From Lachnospiraceae bacterium NE2001 (GTDB lineage Bacteria > Bacillota > Clostridia > Lachnospirales > Lachnospiraceae), in NCBI GenBank assembly GCA_900110635.1, contig FOEK01000005.1, positions 62,001 through 126,000 on the forward strand: a stretch of DNA of 64,000 nucleotides. Direction: 5' to 3'. Both the position numbers and the translations under genes were made by a program. The stretch's first letter is position 1; the number at the start of each line of letters is the position of its first letter. Of this stretch, positions 63,896 to 64,000 are shown piece by piece. A model generated the notes under the pieces. The model saw nothing but the letters and a program-made list of their open reading frames with translations. It did no database searches and was not told the origin of the DNA.

Positions 63896-64000
63896 ATGGA
63901 TTATATATATTTGGAAAACGAAAGCATGTCTCGTCACTCTACCTTTAAGGCTGGTGGAAATGTGGCTGAGATGTATATTGTTTCGTCTATAGATGGACTT
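63896..64000 (+). CDS. murB: start of UDP-N-acetylenolpyruvoylglucosamine reductase MurB (cut by window end)
   Basis: Seen: 35 residues, running off the end. The stretch MSRHSTFKAGGNVAEMYIV matches the MurB N-terminal pattern (MSKHTTFRIGG followed by a hydrophobic strand), the FAD-binding start of this peptidoglycan precursor enzyme. ATG 63896 follows GGAG at 6 nt; a TGA directly upstream in frame rules out an earlier start. Only 10 residues precede the motif, shorter than in many MurB. Genomic order uvrC-hprK-(glk)-murB is usual for clostridia and supports the call. Confidence 0.82.
   Translation, partial: MDYIYLENESMSRHSTFKAGGNVAEMYIVSSIDGL

Overview
The window is an AT-rich, gene-dense piece of a low-GC Gram-positive chromosome. 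The gene families point to a Lachnospiraceae-type clostridium (Butyrivibrio, Coprococcus or Roseburia relatives): DUF4364 and YqeG proteins, a GH94 cellobiose phosphorylase, PyrK/PyrD of the NAD-dependent type, a clostripain-family protease, HPr kinase, and Rho with a lysine/glutamate-rich insertion. No phage, transposase gene, CRISPR array or rRNA is visible. Nearly all of it is core chromosome, mostly on the + strand.

Layout. 1-13.7 kb: 3' end of pnp, cellobiose phosphorylase, an FtsK/SpoIIIE DNA translocase, fhs and folD (one-carbon metabolism), rimO, pgsA and a membrane-anchored C11 protease. 13.9-22.4 kb: carB, mtnN, luxS, then tig-clpP-clpX-engB (protein folding and quality control). 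22.4-31.4 kb: DUF4364 regulator (minus strand), rho, a class A penicillin-binding protein, a free-standing LytTR-like protein, pyrF-pyrK-pyrD and a small membrane protein. 31.4-42.7 kb: M29 aminopeptidase, pyrimidine-nucleoside phosphorylase, PspA, PcrA helicase, two small membrane proteins and a two-component system with a very large sensor. 42.8-43.8 kb: nine tRNA genes. 43.9-44.8 kb: a promoter, a cyclic-di-GMP-I riboswitch, a terminator-like expression platform and an orphan type IV prepilin. 44.9-48.9 kb: a polyamine-type ABC transporter, potA-potB-potCD, in which permease and binding protein are fused and a 178-nt multi-hairpin element sits between potA and potB. 48.9-64 kb: glycosyltransferase, AI-2E-family membrane protein, leuS, uncharacterised membrane and repeat proteins, a membrane-anchored MutS-like ATPase, a strongly expressed-looking 698-residue protein of unknown function, yqeG and uvrC (minus strand), then hprK, a ROK glucokinase and the start of murB.

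The most interesting items are the c-di-GMP riboswitch and pilin unit, the structured element inside the pot operon, the PotC-PotD fusion, a ClpP whose catalytic Asp appears replaced by Asn, in-frame repeat expansions in Rho, PBP and PyNP, and the unrecognised 698-residue protein. All calls come from reading the sequence. No database search, folding program or alignment was run.
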